Shown here in pieces: positions 26,408-35,471 of a stretch of 64,000 nt of DNA. The stretch is taken from positions 62,001 through 126,000 of the forward strand of contig NZ_FZOQ01000015.1 of the NCBI RefSeq assembly GCF_900188175.1, in the 5' to 3' direction. The first letter of the stretch is position 1. Every line of letters starts with the position of its first letter. Both the position numbers and the translations under genes were made by a program. This DNA is from Pontibacter ummariensis. Its GTDB lineage: Bacteria > Bacteroidota > Bacteroidia > Cytophagales > Hymenobacteraceae. Under the pieces are notes generated by a model. That model was not told the origin of the DNA. It saw only the letters and a program-made list of their open reading frames with translations, and did no database searches.

Positions 26408-28954
26408 TTGAAACAGCTTTACCCTCTTCGTCTAGCGCTTTGCTTTTCCCTGTTACTTTTTAGTTATTGTACCAAGGCCCAACAGCATACTGCCCCATCC
26501 ATTCCTTTTTCCACGAACAGTACAAGCCTTACTGTCTGGAATGGGGAGAAGTATGTTCCCCTCTTTATCAAGGGCATTAACATGGGTATCGCCACCCCCG
26601 GTACTTTCCCGGGCGAACTTGCGGCTAGCAGGGCCGACTATGGCCGGTGGTTCCAACTCATACGGGAAGCAGGTTTCAACAACATCAGGCTCTATACCCT
26701 GCACTATCCGCACTTTTATGAAGTACTCGACTCTTTTAACCTCGCAAACCCGCAGCAACCGCTCTTCTTTTTCCAGGGCATATGGCTGGAGGAAGAGGTA
26801 GAAGGCTACGACCACGACCTTTACACCCTTAGCCCCTACTTTGAGCAGGAGATAGAAGAGAACATAGACGCTGTACACGGCAACAGGGTAATCGCCAGCC
26901 GGTATGGGAAAGCCTATGGCACCTATAAAACCGATGCCTCCAGGTGGCTGCTGGGCTACATCATCGGGCGTGAAGTGCACCCGCCAGAAGTGGTTAACAC
27001 CAATGAGCGCCATGCCGGCGATACCTCCTACCAGGGCCGCTACCTCTCTATCACCCAGGCTACTGCTGCAGAAACCTGGACGGTAAAACACCTGGATAAA
27101 CTAGTGGCCCGGGAAACGGACCTGTACCAAACCCAACGTCCTGTCAGTTTTTCAAGCTGGCCAACCTTAGACCCCTTGTACCACGCCGGCGAAGCCAACC
27201 GCTATGAGGACATGGCCACCATCGATGTCTCGCAGATGGACCTCTCGAAGGCGAAGGCCGGTTACTTTGCCACCTACCATGCCTACCCTTATTACCCGGA
27301 CTTCGTGAGCCAGGACCCGGCTTATGCCACTGCCTCTGATTACCTGGGGCAGAACAGTTACCTGGGTTACCTGCGGGCACTAAAGCAGCACTACAGGCAC
27401 ATGCCGCTCATCATTGGCGAGTTCGGGGCGCCTTCCAGCTGGGGCACGGCGCACTATGCGCAGAGCGGCATCCACCATGGTGGCATGGATGAGGAAACAC
27501 AGGGCAAGCACAACCTGCGCATGCTTCGCAACATAGCAGCTGCTGGCGGTGGCGGAGGCATTCAGTTCGCCCTGATGGATGAATGGTTTAAGCGCACGTG
27601 GATCACAGACCCCATGGACTTCAACCCTGAAAAGCGCGCACGCTGGCATAACGTAACCGCCGCCGAGCAGAACTTCGGCCTGCTCGGGTTTAAAAAGGCG
27701 GGCCCTGCCACGCAGGCCTGGGAACAGATGTGCGCCACCTGCCCGATCAAAGCCGTTGAGGCTGGCGCTGACTTTGCATTCCTGAATTTAAAGCTTGCCA
27801 TTCAGGCTCCCTTGAGTGTAGATGACACCCTCTGGGTCGCCCTGGATACCTATGATGCCGGATTGGGGGAGAAAGTATTGCCTAACGGAAAACAGGTTCG
27901 GAACAGGGCTGAGTTTGCCCTGATGATCACCAATTATAAAGCCGAACTGTACGTAACCGAAGCCTATGACCTTTACGGCATCTGGCACGAGACCTCCTCT
28001 CCGAAGCAGCTGTACCGCTCTACGGCTACCACAGGTGCTCCCTGGAACATAGTGCGCTGGCGCAATAACAACAACGACCGGGAGGTGCAGTACATCGGCA
28101 GCCTGCGCGTCAACCGCCTGGGCTTACCCCCCACATCCATGGACGCTGTTACTTTAACTGAATCGTCTGTCGAAATAAAGCTCCCCTGGACGCTGCTTAA
28201 CTTTACCGATCCCAGCTCTGCTGCCGTGATGCACGATGACCAGGCTGTTGCAGGATACCAGGAAAGAACATCGGACGGCATAGCCCTTACCGTATTTTAC
28301 AAGGACAAAAGCTACGAAACAACCTCAAGGTTCAAATGGGACAACTGGACTGACACCCGCCTGGCAGTAGAGCACAAAAAGGCATCCTATGAGATCGCCA
28401 GCCAATACCTGCCTACCCTGCCCGGCAACCCGATCGCAAAACAGGATACATACCCTGTGCAGCTGGACCAGTTAAATGAAGTACGCGCAAGCCAGGGGGT
28501 ACTGCAAAACGACCTGTCGCTGGACGGTACCCGCATGGAGGCCGTGTTGCACAAAGGACCGGAGCATGGCCAGCTTATACTCTACCGTGACGGGGGCTTT
28601 GTGTACGTGCCGGAAGATGGGAAGGCAGGCGAGGTTACTTTCACTTATGCGGTGCTGGCTGGAACGCACCAGTCAGAGCCTGTCACCGTAAAGCTTATGG
28701 TAGAAGGCACCCCGGCCGGTAAAGGTTTTGCCATGCTGTACCCAAACCCTACGCAGCGGGACGTGCACATCAGTTCAAAAGCCGTCATCGACCAGATAGA
28801 GCTTTACAATAACCTGGGCGTACGGATTTTCTCCCGTGCTGTGCACGCAAAAGAAGTTGCGTTCCCGCTCGAGAATGTGCCTCCTGGCTTGTATACCATA
28901 AAGCTCTACTCAGGTAAAGAGAGCCTGGCCAGAAAAGTTATTCTGATACGATAA
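26408..28954 (+). CDS. glycosidase-like TIM barrel protein with T9SS sorting domain
   Basis: The product is 848 residues. It starts at a TTG (26408) directly before a good signal peptide (KQLYPLRLALCFSLLLFSYC); no ATG or GTG fits. The N-terminal two-thirds is a GH5/GH2-like barrel: FIKGINMGIATPG, IIGREVHPPEV (candidate acid/base Glu189) and LIIGEFGAPSSWG (candidate nucleophile Glu338). A cadherin-like bacterial repeat follows (about 670-760, QGVLQNDLSLDG ... GGFVYVPEDG). The C-terminus is a type IX sorting domain (YPNPTQRDVHIS ... LENVPPGLYTIKLYSG). It should cross the outer membrane by T9SS. The substrate is unknown. Confidence 0.88.
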   Translation: MKQLYPLRLALCFSLLLFSYCTKAQQHTAPSIPFSTNSTSLTVWNGEKYVPLFIKGINMGIATPGTFPGELAASRADYGRWFQLIREAGFNNIRLYTLHYPHFYEVLDSFNLANPQQPLFFFQGIWLEEEVEGYDHDLYTLSPYFEQEIEENIDAVHGNRVIASRYGKAYGTYKTDASRWLLGYIIGREVHPPEVVNTNERHAGDTSYQGRYLSITQATAAETWTVKHLDKLVARETDLYQTQRPVSFSSWPTLDPLYHAGEANRYEDMATIDVSQMDLSKAKAGYFATYHAYPYYPDFVSQDPAYATASDYLGQNSYLGYLRALKQHYRHMPLIIGEFGAPSSWGTAHYAQSGIHHGGMDEETQGKHNLRMLRNIAAAGGGGGIQFALMDEWFKRTWITDPMDFNPEKRARWHNVTAAEQNFGLLGFKKAGPATQAWEQMCATCPIKAVEAGADFAFLNLKLAIQAPLSVDDTLWVALDTYDAGLGEKVLPNGKQVRNRAEFALMITNYKAELYVTEAYDLYGIWHETSSPKQLYRSTATTGAPWNIVRWRNNNNDREVQYIGSLRVNRLGLPPTSMDAVTLTESSVEIKLPWTLLNFTDPSSAAVMHDDQAVAGYQERTSDGIALTVFYKDKSYETTSRFKWDNWTDTRLAVEHKKASYEIASQYLPTLPGNPIAKQDTYPVQLDQLNEVRASQGVLQNDLSLDGTRMEAVLHKGPEHGQLILYRDGGFVYVPEDGKAGEVTFTYAVLAGTHQSEPVTVKLMVEGTPAGKGFAMLYPNPTQRDVHISSKAVIDQIELYNNLGVRIFSRAVHAKEVAFPLENVPPGLYTIKLYSGKESLARKVILIR

Positions 28955-29138
28955 GGAAAAGGGCATGGGAAAGTGCCAGTGTATGCGCCTGCCCTTTCCG
29001 CTACGTCCTGTAACCATTTTGTGGGAGTTGCCTATAAAGCAGTACTTCGCCAGCAGTATTAGCTGCAGTTTTTAAGGTTGCTGTCTGAGCGGGCTACTTG
29101 CCTTTGCTTACAGCGCATGCTCTTTATCCCTGCTACCT

Positions 29139-29846
29139 ATGAACCGTTTTTTATCGAAAGAGAAATCCCTGGAATTGCTCCACACCCTACAGGCGTCCCC
29201 CATGAAGACAGCGTATGAGCAGGAGAAGCACCGGATGGCGTTGCTGGACGAGCAGGGCAATGAGCAGGCCTATTTCCGTTTGCCGATCACCCTCCCCGCC
29301 CCGGATACCGCGCAACAGGAGGATGAGGGACAGGTGAATTATGTGATCCTGCTGATTCAATCAGGCAACTGTGCGATGGGCTATTTCGAGAACGGGGTGA
29401 ACCTGGACCACAAAGTGTTCCGCTCCTACATGGTACGCAAAAAGCAGGGCAAGAGCCAGATCAAGTACCTGAAGACGAAAGGCAAGTCCAGGGCCGGCTC
29501 CCGCGTACGGCTGGGAGAAACAGTGGAGTTCTTTGAAAACATAAACGGGCGGCTGCAGGACTACTTTGAGGAGCATGAGATCCACCGCATCGCCATTAGC
29601 TGCTCCAAAACGCTAATTCCCTACCTGTTCAGTTCTAAAGTCACCACGCCTTTTGATAAAAACGACCCACGCCTGTACAAAATACCCAAGCACATCCATA
29701 CACCCATTTACGAAGTGATGCTGGACGCGAACAGGTTCCTGACGAAGGGCGAGTTGATCTATGAAGAGGCCCAGCAGGGCCTGGTAGATGACTTGCTGGG
29801 GAAAGCGGAAGACCTCTATGAGGAGGACGATGAGCTGGGTTGGTAG
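29139..29846 (+). CDS. bVLRF1-type eRF1-like release factor homolog (Vms1/ANKZF1 relative)
   Basis: The product is 235 residues. The central region reads HKVFRSYMVRKKQGKSQ (91-107), like the Vms1/ANKZF1 VLRF1 domain, where an HK-x-RYTVRAKxGxxQ pattern carries the catalytic Gln; here it is Gln107. The following RAGSRVRLGE and the DPRLYKIPKHIHTP segment match the order of that domain. Vms1 cuts peptidyl-tRNA on stalled 60S ribosomes, and bacterial VLRF1 relatives are predicted ribosome-rescue factors; Pfam has a Bacteroidota family of this type (bVLRF1, from memory). The protein is soluble, without the eukaryotic ankyrin or zinc-finger parts, and ends in an acidic tail. It is monocistronic. Confidence 0.8.
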   Translation: MNRFLSKEKSLELLHTLQASPMKTAYEQEKHRMALLDEQGNEQAYFRLPITLPAPDTAQQEDEGQVNYVILLIQSGNCAMGYFENGVNLDHKVFRSYMVRKKQGKSQIKYLKTKGKSRAGSRVRLGETVEFFENINGRLQDYFEEHEIHRIAISCSKTLIPYLFSSKVTTPFDKNDPRLYKIPKHIHTPIYEVMLDANRFLTKGELIYEEAQQGLVDDLLGKAEDLYEEDDELGW

Positions 29847-29873
29847 GCGCTTGTTTCTAAGTATTCCTGGCGC

Positions 29874-29890
29874 AAACGACCGCTTGTGCC
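29874..29890 (+). repeat. dispersed CCGCTTGTGCC intergenic element, copy 2
   Basis: AAACGACCGCTTGTGCC, one base different from the copy at 740-756. It lies 27 bases after the bVLRF1 stop. Confidence 0.4.
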
Positions 29891-29990
29891 TCCCCCTTTA
29901 GCGGGCATGCTGGAATTAGGCAAAGCTTTCCCCGTACAGCATCATCTCAAGGCGTTAGGCTTATACGTGGGTGGTGAAATGGATTTGAAG

Positions 29991-30032
29991 TATCTCCGGC
30001 TGGTGAGAACTGTTGCGCACTAGCCGGAGATA
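29991..30032 (-). terminator. hairpin downstream of the 67-residue membrane protein
   Basis: A 15-base stem with one mismatch (TATCTCCGGCTGGTG with CACTAGCCGGAGATA) lies 23 bases after the stop at 30056. There is no strong T-run, so it may be a repeat rather than a terminator. Confidence 0.4.
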
Positions 30033-30055
30033 AAGGCCGGGGGCATACCAACTCG

Positions 30056-30259
30056 TTAAGAATGCTTATGCGCCCGGCCCAGGTAAATGCCGTAAGCAAT
30101 GAGGGCTGCCCCGGCTCCAAAAATGATATACTGTTGCTCCTTAACCGAAAGGTTCTTAAAAAACTTTATCCCTTTTCCAGCCGGGTCGTTCACAATGTCT
30201 GTTAATTGCGAAGGGTCCTCGATCAGGTCTTTGAGCGATTCTGTAGTAGATTCTGCCAT
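30056..30259 (-). CDS. small single-helix membrane protein, 67 aa
   Basis: The N-terminal half is acidic and soluble (MAESTTESLKDLIEDPSQLT). It is followed by FFKNLSVKEQQYIIFGAGAALIAYGIYLGRAHKHS, one glycine-rich membrane helix (about 45-62) with a basic/His tail. The helix flanks suggest the N-terminus lies in the cytoplasm or at the membrane surface. Similar small proteins occur in Bacteroidota stress gene sets; I do not recognise a family. Coding is supported by clean composition and a good helix. Confidence 0.65.
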   Translation of the reverse strand: MAESTTESLKDLIEDPSQLTDIVNDPAGKGIKFFKNLSVKEQQYIIFGAGAALIAYGIYLGRAHKHS

Positions 30260-30659
30260 AGTATTGATTTTATTTTTGTTTCAGATAGATACGGGGCTCC
30301 CTGCACAATAGATATGTATAGCTAGATCCGTTTTTCATCCACTCCCGATAACCAGGCATGCAGTCATGTCCCGGTTGCCCTAAAAGCAGCTTCGCTCCAG
30401 GCGTTTGGCACTCCCTGCTGCTTTTGATTTTAGCCAAGGAACGATTCCTTATTTCTGACTTGGGAGCACGATTGGACCAACCTCAGAGCGCAATGCCCGT
30501 ATATAACTTTGCCATTATTTTTTTGCCACTTTATTAGTAGCATCAACTGCTACGCCTCACCCTTGCTGTTTCCGCTCCCCCTCTGTCCGCAGCAGTATCA
30601 GCTGCGCTCGCCCTGAAGCAACTCCTCAGACCGCGTCCACTATAATTATTTATATAAAT
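30260..30659. other. divergent intergenic region
   Basis: I see no gene. TAACTTTG at 30504-30511 fits the Bacteroidota -7 box TAnnTTTG and points toward the reductase gene, but the -33 TTTG box is not in the usual place. Confidence 0.35.
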
Positions 30660-31553
30660 ATGAAAGTATTGGTTATTGGCGGTACCGGAACGGTAGGTTC
30701 CCAAACCGTAAAAGAACTTTTTGACCGCGATGTAGAAGTACAGGTGCTTACTCGCAGCGAAGAAAAGGCAAGGAACCTGCCGGCAGGCGTTCGGGCTGTT
30801 GTCGGAGACCTCCTCGACCCCAGGATAGTGCGGAGCGCCTTTAAAGGCATAGACGGCGTTTTCATGCTCAACCCGGTTAGCACGACTGAAACCAGCGAAG
30901 GGCTTTTTGCTGTGAATGGGGCCCGGCTGGCTGGCGTAAAGCACTTTGTCTACATGTCGGTGCACAACTACAAAAAAGCGCTTCACCTCCCCCACTTTGG
31001 CTCTAAGCTAGCCGTTGAAGCCGCAATTAAAGATGCTGGCATGGCCTACACCTTCCTGCGGCCCAACAACTTTTACCAGAACGACTATATGTTTAAAGAC
31101 GCCATGCTGCAGTACGGGGTATATGCGCAGCCTCTGGGCAGTATGGGCACCTCCCGCGTAGACGTGCGCGATATCGCCGAAGCGGCGGCCATCACTCTGA
31201 CAACGACAGGACACGAAGGTGAGGTCTATAACCTGGTAGGCCCTGCCCCATTAACAGGGCAGGAAACCGCAGCGATCTGGAGCAAGGCATTAGGGGTGCC
31301 TGTTACCTATGGAGGCGACGACATGGATGCCTGGGAACAGCAAATGGCCCAGTTCATCCCTGCCTGGATGGCCTTCGACTTCCGCTTGATGTACGAGCAC
31401 TTTCAGCAGCATGGCCTCAAAGCCACACCAGACGATATAGCGCGCCTGACAAGGCTGCTGGGCCATGCCCCGCGCAACTTCGAGGCCTTTGCACAGGAAG
31501 CCGCCAGTGCCTGGAAGCCAATAGCGGAAGCCGACCCCATCCCGGCAGCTTAA
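30660..31553 (+). CDS. NmrA-like NAD(P)-binding reductase or regulator
   Basis: The product is 297 residues with a Rossmann fold: the N-terminal MKVLVIGGTGTVGSQTV carries the GxxGxxG dinucleotide site. The atypical-SDR/NmrA region continues with VVGDLLDPRIV and ALHLPHFGSKLAVE, then the usual TFLRPNNFYQN. The classic YxxxK catalytic pair is absent (the site reads FGSKLAVE), as in NmrA-type proteins that act as redox sensors or quinone/azo reductases. The exact role is unknown. It is cytoplasmic and monocistronic. Confidence 0.88.
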   Translation: MKVLVIGGTGTVGSQTVKELFDRDVEVQVLTRSEEKARNLPAGVRAVVGDLLDPRIVRSAFKGIDGVFMLNPVSTTETSEGLFAVNGARLAGVKHFVYMSVHNYKKALHLPHFGSKLAVEAAIKDAGMAYTFLRPNNFYQNDYMFKDAMLQYGVYAQPLGSMGTSRVDVRDIAEAAAITLTTTGHEGEVYNLVGPAPLTGQETAAIWSKALGVPVTYGGDDMDAWEQQMAQFIPAWMAFDFRLMYEHFQQHGLKATPDDIARLTRLLGHAPRNFEAFAQEAASAWKPIAEADPIPAA

Positions 31554-31695
31554 GCGCCCCTTTACCAGAGACAACAGGAGACAAGGGAGCACAGAGAAGG
31601 GACGCGCGCCCTTATCTCCTGCGGTTTAGGAACAGCTTTACCCGCTAGCCTCTAGCATCAAAGTCACATGATTAACAGCCCATAAAACAGGAAAA

Positions 31696-32067
31696 ATGGA
31701 ACAAAACAACGCAGAAGGCGGCGCAACACAAAAGACCTTTGTAGAGCGGATTGCAGAAAATCTGGGTGGGGTAGCCAATGCCGAGCGGGTATATGGGAAC
31801 CCGGTTGAGCGGGACGGCCTCACCATCATTCCCGTTGCCAAGGCGCAGTTCGGGTTTGGGGGCGGCGCTGGCAAAAAAGCCGGGGAAGAAGGCTCGGGTG
31901 GCGGTGGCGGAATTTCCCTTACCCCCATCGGCTACATCGAAATGAAACAAGGCAACTCCCAATTCCGCCCGATTCGGGACCAACAGACGCTTCTGAAGGT
32001 GATAGCGGTAGGAGGCTTGCTCGCCCTGCTTACGGTACGGAGCCTTACCAAGCTGTTGAAAAGGTAG
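31696..32067 (+). CDS. GerW/YtfJ family protein
   Basis: The product is 123 residues. It carries the GerW pattern: VYGNPVERDGLTIIPVAKAQFGFGGGAG followed by a Gly-rich loop and ISLTPIGYIEM. A C-terminal hydrophobic helix (about 98-118) with a basic end suggests membrane attachment, which the Bacillus spore protein lacks. GerW was named for spore germination in Bacillus, but this host type does not form spores, so the role here must differ. The family is widespread outside sporulators. The short gene sits between two oxidoreductase genes on the same strand, with gaps of 142 and 171 bases. Confidence 0.82.
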   Translation: MEQNNAEGGATQKTFVERIAENLGGVANAERVYGNPVERDGLTIIPVAKAQFGFGGGAGKKAGEEGSGGGGGISLTPIGYIEMKQGNSQFRPIRDQQTLLKVIAVGGLLALLTVRSLTKLLKR

Positions 32068-32238
32068 TGGTCAGCGCTTGCCCTGCTTTTTACTCCCTCC
32101 TTTGGTTCTGGACTCTCCTGTACCGCTCCATCCTTCCTGTTATTTTATCTCATGTAGCAGCCCCTGCGGGGAGGGCCTTTTACTGAAGCTGCCGTGATTT
32201 TTCCGAGTACAATAAAGCAACAATAACCCTCATTATTT

Positions 32239-33654
32239 ATGGAAGAACAAACTATTACCTCAGAACCAGGCGCTATAGCGAAACTGGCAGCAGACCAGCT
32301 GAGAGGAAAACTTCGGGGCGACCTGCTGTTACCCGGAGGCACCGGGTATGACCAGAGCCGCCGGGTATGGAACGGCATGATTGACAAGCACCCCGCCTTG
32401 ATTGTGCGCTGTGCCGGTCCTTCTGACGTAATACAGGCTGTTAACTTTGCAAGGCAACATGAACTACCGATTTCTGTAAAAGCAGGTGGGCATAACTTTG
32501 CCGGAAATGCAGTTTGCGAAGGAGGACTGACGATAGACCTCTCTAAGATGCGGAGTATCCGGGTAGACCCGGTAAAGCGCACTGCAAGAGCGGAGACAGG
32601 CGCTTTACTGAGCGACCTGGACCACGAAACGCAGGCGTTCGGCCTGGCCACCACGGCAGGTACTGTGTCCCATACCGGCATAGCGGGTTTAACCTTGGGA
32701 GGCGGGCAGGGCTGGCTCATGAACAAGTATGGACTGACGATTGACAATCTGCTCTCTGTGGACTTGGTGCTGGCAGACGGCAGCTTTGTGACGGCCAGTG
32801 CAACAGAGAACGAGGACCTTTTCTGGGCAGTGCGCGGTGGCGGCGGCAACTTTGGTATCGCTACCTCTTTTGAATACCAGTTGCACCCGGTGGGGCCGCA
32901 GATATTGGGGGGCATGATCCTCTATCCTATGGACAAAGCCAAGGAAGTGCTTCGCTTTTACCGGTCCTACTCCATGGATACGCCGGACGAACTCAGTTCT
33001 GCCGCGGGCATGCTCACTACCCCTGACGGGCTCCCGGCCATCGCCGTGGTGGTGTGCTGGACAGGCAAGCCAGAAGAAGGAGAGGCTCATGTAAAAGCCC
33101 TGCGCGAGTTCAGCACCCCACTCGTCGATTTGATTGCCCCCATGCCCTACACAGCTTTACAGAAGATTTTTGACGCTGCTGTCCCCCATGGTCTGTACCG
33201 CTACGCCAAAATGGGATACCTGCCGCACCTGGAGGATGAGCTGCTGGATGTGTTGCTGCAATACGCCCATAACTTTACCTCTCCTTACTCCATCATCTTG
33301 CTGAACTGTATGAAAGGAGCCGTAACCCGGGTATCTCCTACTGCGACTCCCTTTGTTCACCGCAACGCGCAGTGGCACTTTGACATAGTGCCACAGTGGA
33401 CAAATCCGGACGAAGCCGATACCCACATCAACTGGGCCCGCTCTTTCTGGAAGGCCACGGAGCAGTTTACGAAAGGAACCGGTGTTAACTTCTTTGATGC
33501 GGATGATGGTGCTGACCGGGTAAAGCTCGCCTACGGTACCAACTACGAGCGTCTCGCCAAGCTAAAACAGAAGTACGACCCAACCAACTTCTTCCGGCTG
33601 AACAACAACATTCTACCCGAACCTTCCATGGAGTCAGGGTTGGTTGCAGAATAA
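32239..33654 (+). CDS. FAD-linked oxidoreductase (berberine-bridge type)
   Basis: The product is 471 residues. The FAD-binding PCMH fold is clear: KAGGHNFAGNAV, where His85 is the expected site of covalent FAD attachment, then TAGTVSHTGIAGLTLGGGQGWLMNKYG and RGGGGNFGIAT. A C-terminal berberine-type segment ends YDPTNFFRLNNNI, the usual BBE ending. The second attachment Cys of bicovalent enzymes is absent (GGGQGWL), so FAD is probably held by the His alone. The substrate, often a sugar or alcohol, is not known. No signal peptide is present. Confidence 0.92.
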   Translation: MEEQTITSEPGAIAKLAADQLRGKLRGDLLLPGGTGYDQSRRVWNGMIDKHPALIVRCAGPSDVIQAVNFARQHELPISVKAGGHNFAGNAVCEGGLTIDLSKMRSIRVDPVKRTARAETGALLSDLDHETQAFGLATTAGTVSHTGIAGLTLGGGQGWLMNKYGLTIDNLLSVDLVLADGSFVTASATENEDLFWAVRGGGGNFGIATSFEYQLHPVGPQILGGMILYPMDKAKEVLRFYRSYSMDTPDELSSAAGMLTTPDGLPAIAVVVCWTGKPEEGEAHVKALREFSTPLVDLIAPMPYTALQKIFDAAVPHGLYRYAKMGYLPHLEDELLDVLLQYAHNFTSPYSIILLNCMKGAVTRVSPTATPFVHRNAQWHFDIVPQWTNPDEADTHINWARSFWKATEQFTKGTGVNFFDADDGADRVKLAYGTNYERLAKLKQKYDPTNFFRLNNNILPEPSMESGLVAE

Positions 33655-33723
33655 GCCAGGCGGTTCGGGCGGTGAGCACAGGAGGAACGAACGACCTCCA
33701 TCGAGAACGACAAACACGTACAG

Positions 33724-33753
33724 TAAAGGCCCCTTGCCGGCAAGGGGCCTTTA
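33724..33753. terminator. bidirectional terminator, perfect 30-base palindrome
   Basis: TAAAGGCCCCTTGCC and its exact complement lie back to back between two convergent genes. The real loop must open at the centre. Confidence 0.8.
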
Positions 33754-33780
33754 CATGCGTACGGTGAGTAAAGCTGTTGC

Positions 33781-34563
33781 TTACTCCAGGCTGATCAACA
33801 GGTTGGCCTGCAGGATAGACTCGTCGAGGCCCTCGATGCCCGCCACATTGTTCCAGTAGCGCCACTCGGAGCCCAGGTACACTTTTCCGGGCTTGCCCCA
33901 GGTATTTCCCAAATCCAGAAAGAGCTGCGGCTGTGTGAGGAACTGGGCGCCGCCAGGACCGCGGTCGCCAATGTAATCCATGAAGCCACGGAACCGCAGC
34001 CGTACTTTTTCGGAAACAGGCAATGGAATATCCCAGCTCGGCGTAATTTGGTAAGTACCCTCGTACTCCTCGCCGTGTTGTTTGTAGTAGTAAGTTTCGA
34101 GTTGCAGCAAACCGGAACCCGGGAGCCTGAACCGGAAAGCTGGCCCCGTCAGGTATACAAAAAAATCGCCGGTACCACCAAAGAGCACGTTCACGCCGCC
34201 TGCCCATAACACATCACTGACTGGCCCCCGGTTGATCTCCTTGCCCAGTACACGACTCAGACTCAGCTTCGGATACCACTCTGTGTAAAGACTTGGGCTC
34301 TCGAGGCTCACGTTGTTGTACAGGTCCGCAAAGCCGAACTGCTCCAGGACGCCATAGGTACCAAAATGCTCCAAGGTGATCGTGGCCAGTTCACCAGAGC
34401 GTTCCAGGTTACGGCCGTAGAGAAACTGCACATTGGAACCACCCTGGTAAATCACCTGCGCAGTTGCCTGCCCGTTAAGCAGCAGCACCAGTGACAAAAA
34501 AAGCAGTGATAAAAAAGTTCTTTTAACAGTACGGAGATTTGGGCCTGTAAAATTTAAGCGCAT
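33781..34563 (-). CDS. Tsx-like outer membrane protein (DUF5020 type)
   Basis: The product is 260 residues with a signal peptide ending about residue 36 (NGQATAQV). The mature part is made of alternating polar/hydrophobic strands with aromatic girdles (YTEWYPKLSLSRVLG, LQLETYYYKQ, VYLGSEWRYW), and it ends in a strand with a terminal acidic residue. This fits a 12-stranded nucleoside-channel (Tsx) barrel, seen in the DUF5020 family of Bacteroidota. It probably passes small solutes through the outer membrane. It is monocistronic and ends at the strong palindromic terminator. Confidence 0.78.
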   Translation of the reverse strand: MRLNFTGPNLRTVKRTFLSLLFLSLVLLLNGQATAQVIYQGGSNVQFLYGRNLERSGELATITLEHFGTYGVLEQFGFADLYNNVSLESPSLYTEWYPKLSLSRVLGKEINRGPVSDVLWAGGVNVLFGGTGDFFVYLTGPAFRFRLPGSGLLQLETYYYKQHGEEYEGTYQITPSWDIPLPVSEKVRLRFRGFMDYIGDRGPGGAQFLTQPQLFLDLGNTWGKPGKVYLGSEWRYWNNVAGIEGLDESILQANLLISLE

Positions 34564-34797
34564 AAAGTTGTGGTTGAGGCAATTACAAACAGCGTTGAAA
34601 GTAGCAACAGTTTATTGGATGATCACTGCAGGAAGCAGCGCTTTACTCCTCGGCAAAGTTAATCTTCTGTACACGCTTGCCCAATCTTTGGACTGTAAAA
34701 AGGTTAGCCCCGCTGCACAAAAGCTCCTCGTGCAGTGGGGCAACATAACCATTGTGTTGAATAGCAGTATTTATAGGTAGCACCTAACGTATTTACC

Positions 34798-35220
34798 ATG
34801 GATACTCCCACAGAAACTGTTGAAGAGACTGGCGCCGTATTACCAAACCCACAGGCTGTTGTACCAAATGCCCTACAGGAAGTAAATGTTGTTTTTATGG
34901 GCCCTGTCGTGGACGGATACTTCCAGCCCGTGCCGGATAAGCTGAACACGCCCCCCCGATGGGAGCAGGGCAGCTACAGCATTACTGCCGGCAAGTGGCC
35001 TACTCCTGGGCTTAGCCCGAACCTGATGGACCTCACGCGCTATAACGGCTACTCTATTCTGGTGATGGCCTCTGCCTGGGACAAGGAAGTGATCAGCCAG
35101 GCCAGGATCTTTGGGGTGTTAACGAATATGGCGAGTGACGTTATCGCAAAGTTTGCCTATGCAAGCCTGCAGGAAAAAGAAGAGGAAATAGCCGCCTATA
35201 TCTCCGGCATCAGCAACTAA
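34798..35220 (+). CDS. hypothetical protein, 140 aa
   Basis: The product has no signal peptide or membrane helix. The N-terminal 25 residues are Pro/Thr/Val-rich and likely flexible. The core contains PRWEQGSYSITAGKWPTPGL and LMDLTRYNGYSILVMASAWD, then an alpha-helical C-terminus (SDVIAKFAYASLQEKEEEIA). No family is recognised. It is preceded by 234 bases of noncoding sequence and has balanced amino-acid composition, which support it as a gene. Confidence 0.6.
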   Translation: MDTPTETVEETGAVLPNPQAVVPNALQEVNVVFMGPVVDGYFQPVPDKLNTPPRWEQGSYSITAGKWPTPGLSPNLMDLTRYNGYSILVMASAWDKEVISQARIFGVLTNMASDVIAKFAYASLQEKEEEIAAYISGISN

Positions 35221-35471
35221 GGCGGCGACAGGCCAAAGAACGAAAACAACTCTTGCTACACGCTTTAACTACCTCTAAAGCCTCTCTCCCATCAAGAGGC
35301 TACCCCTTTCCCCGAAGAGCTTGCTGCCCTGCACAGCATTTACCACACCATAGCCCCTACCCCCCTGTTGTTTCTGCTCCTAAACCGTGCTTAGGATCTT
35401 GATATGACAAGGAGAAATCGGTTATATTTACTTTTTATCACCTAACCTGATTCCCTTATAACAACAGCAAC

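Noticed and set aside
34568..34780. A 70-codon plus frame starting five bases after the porin gene's start
   Set aside because: It has a weak hydrophobic start but no motif, and the region should hold the porin promoter.
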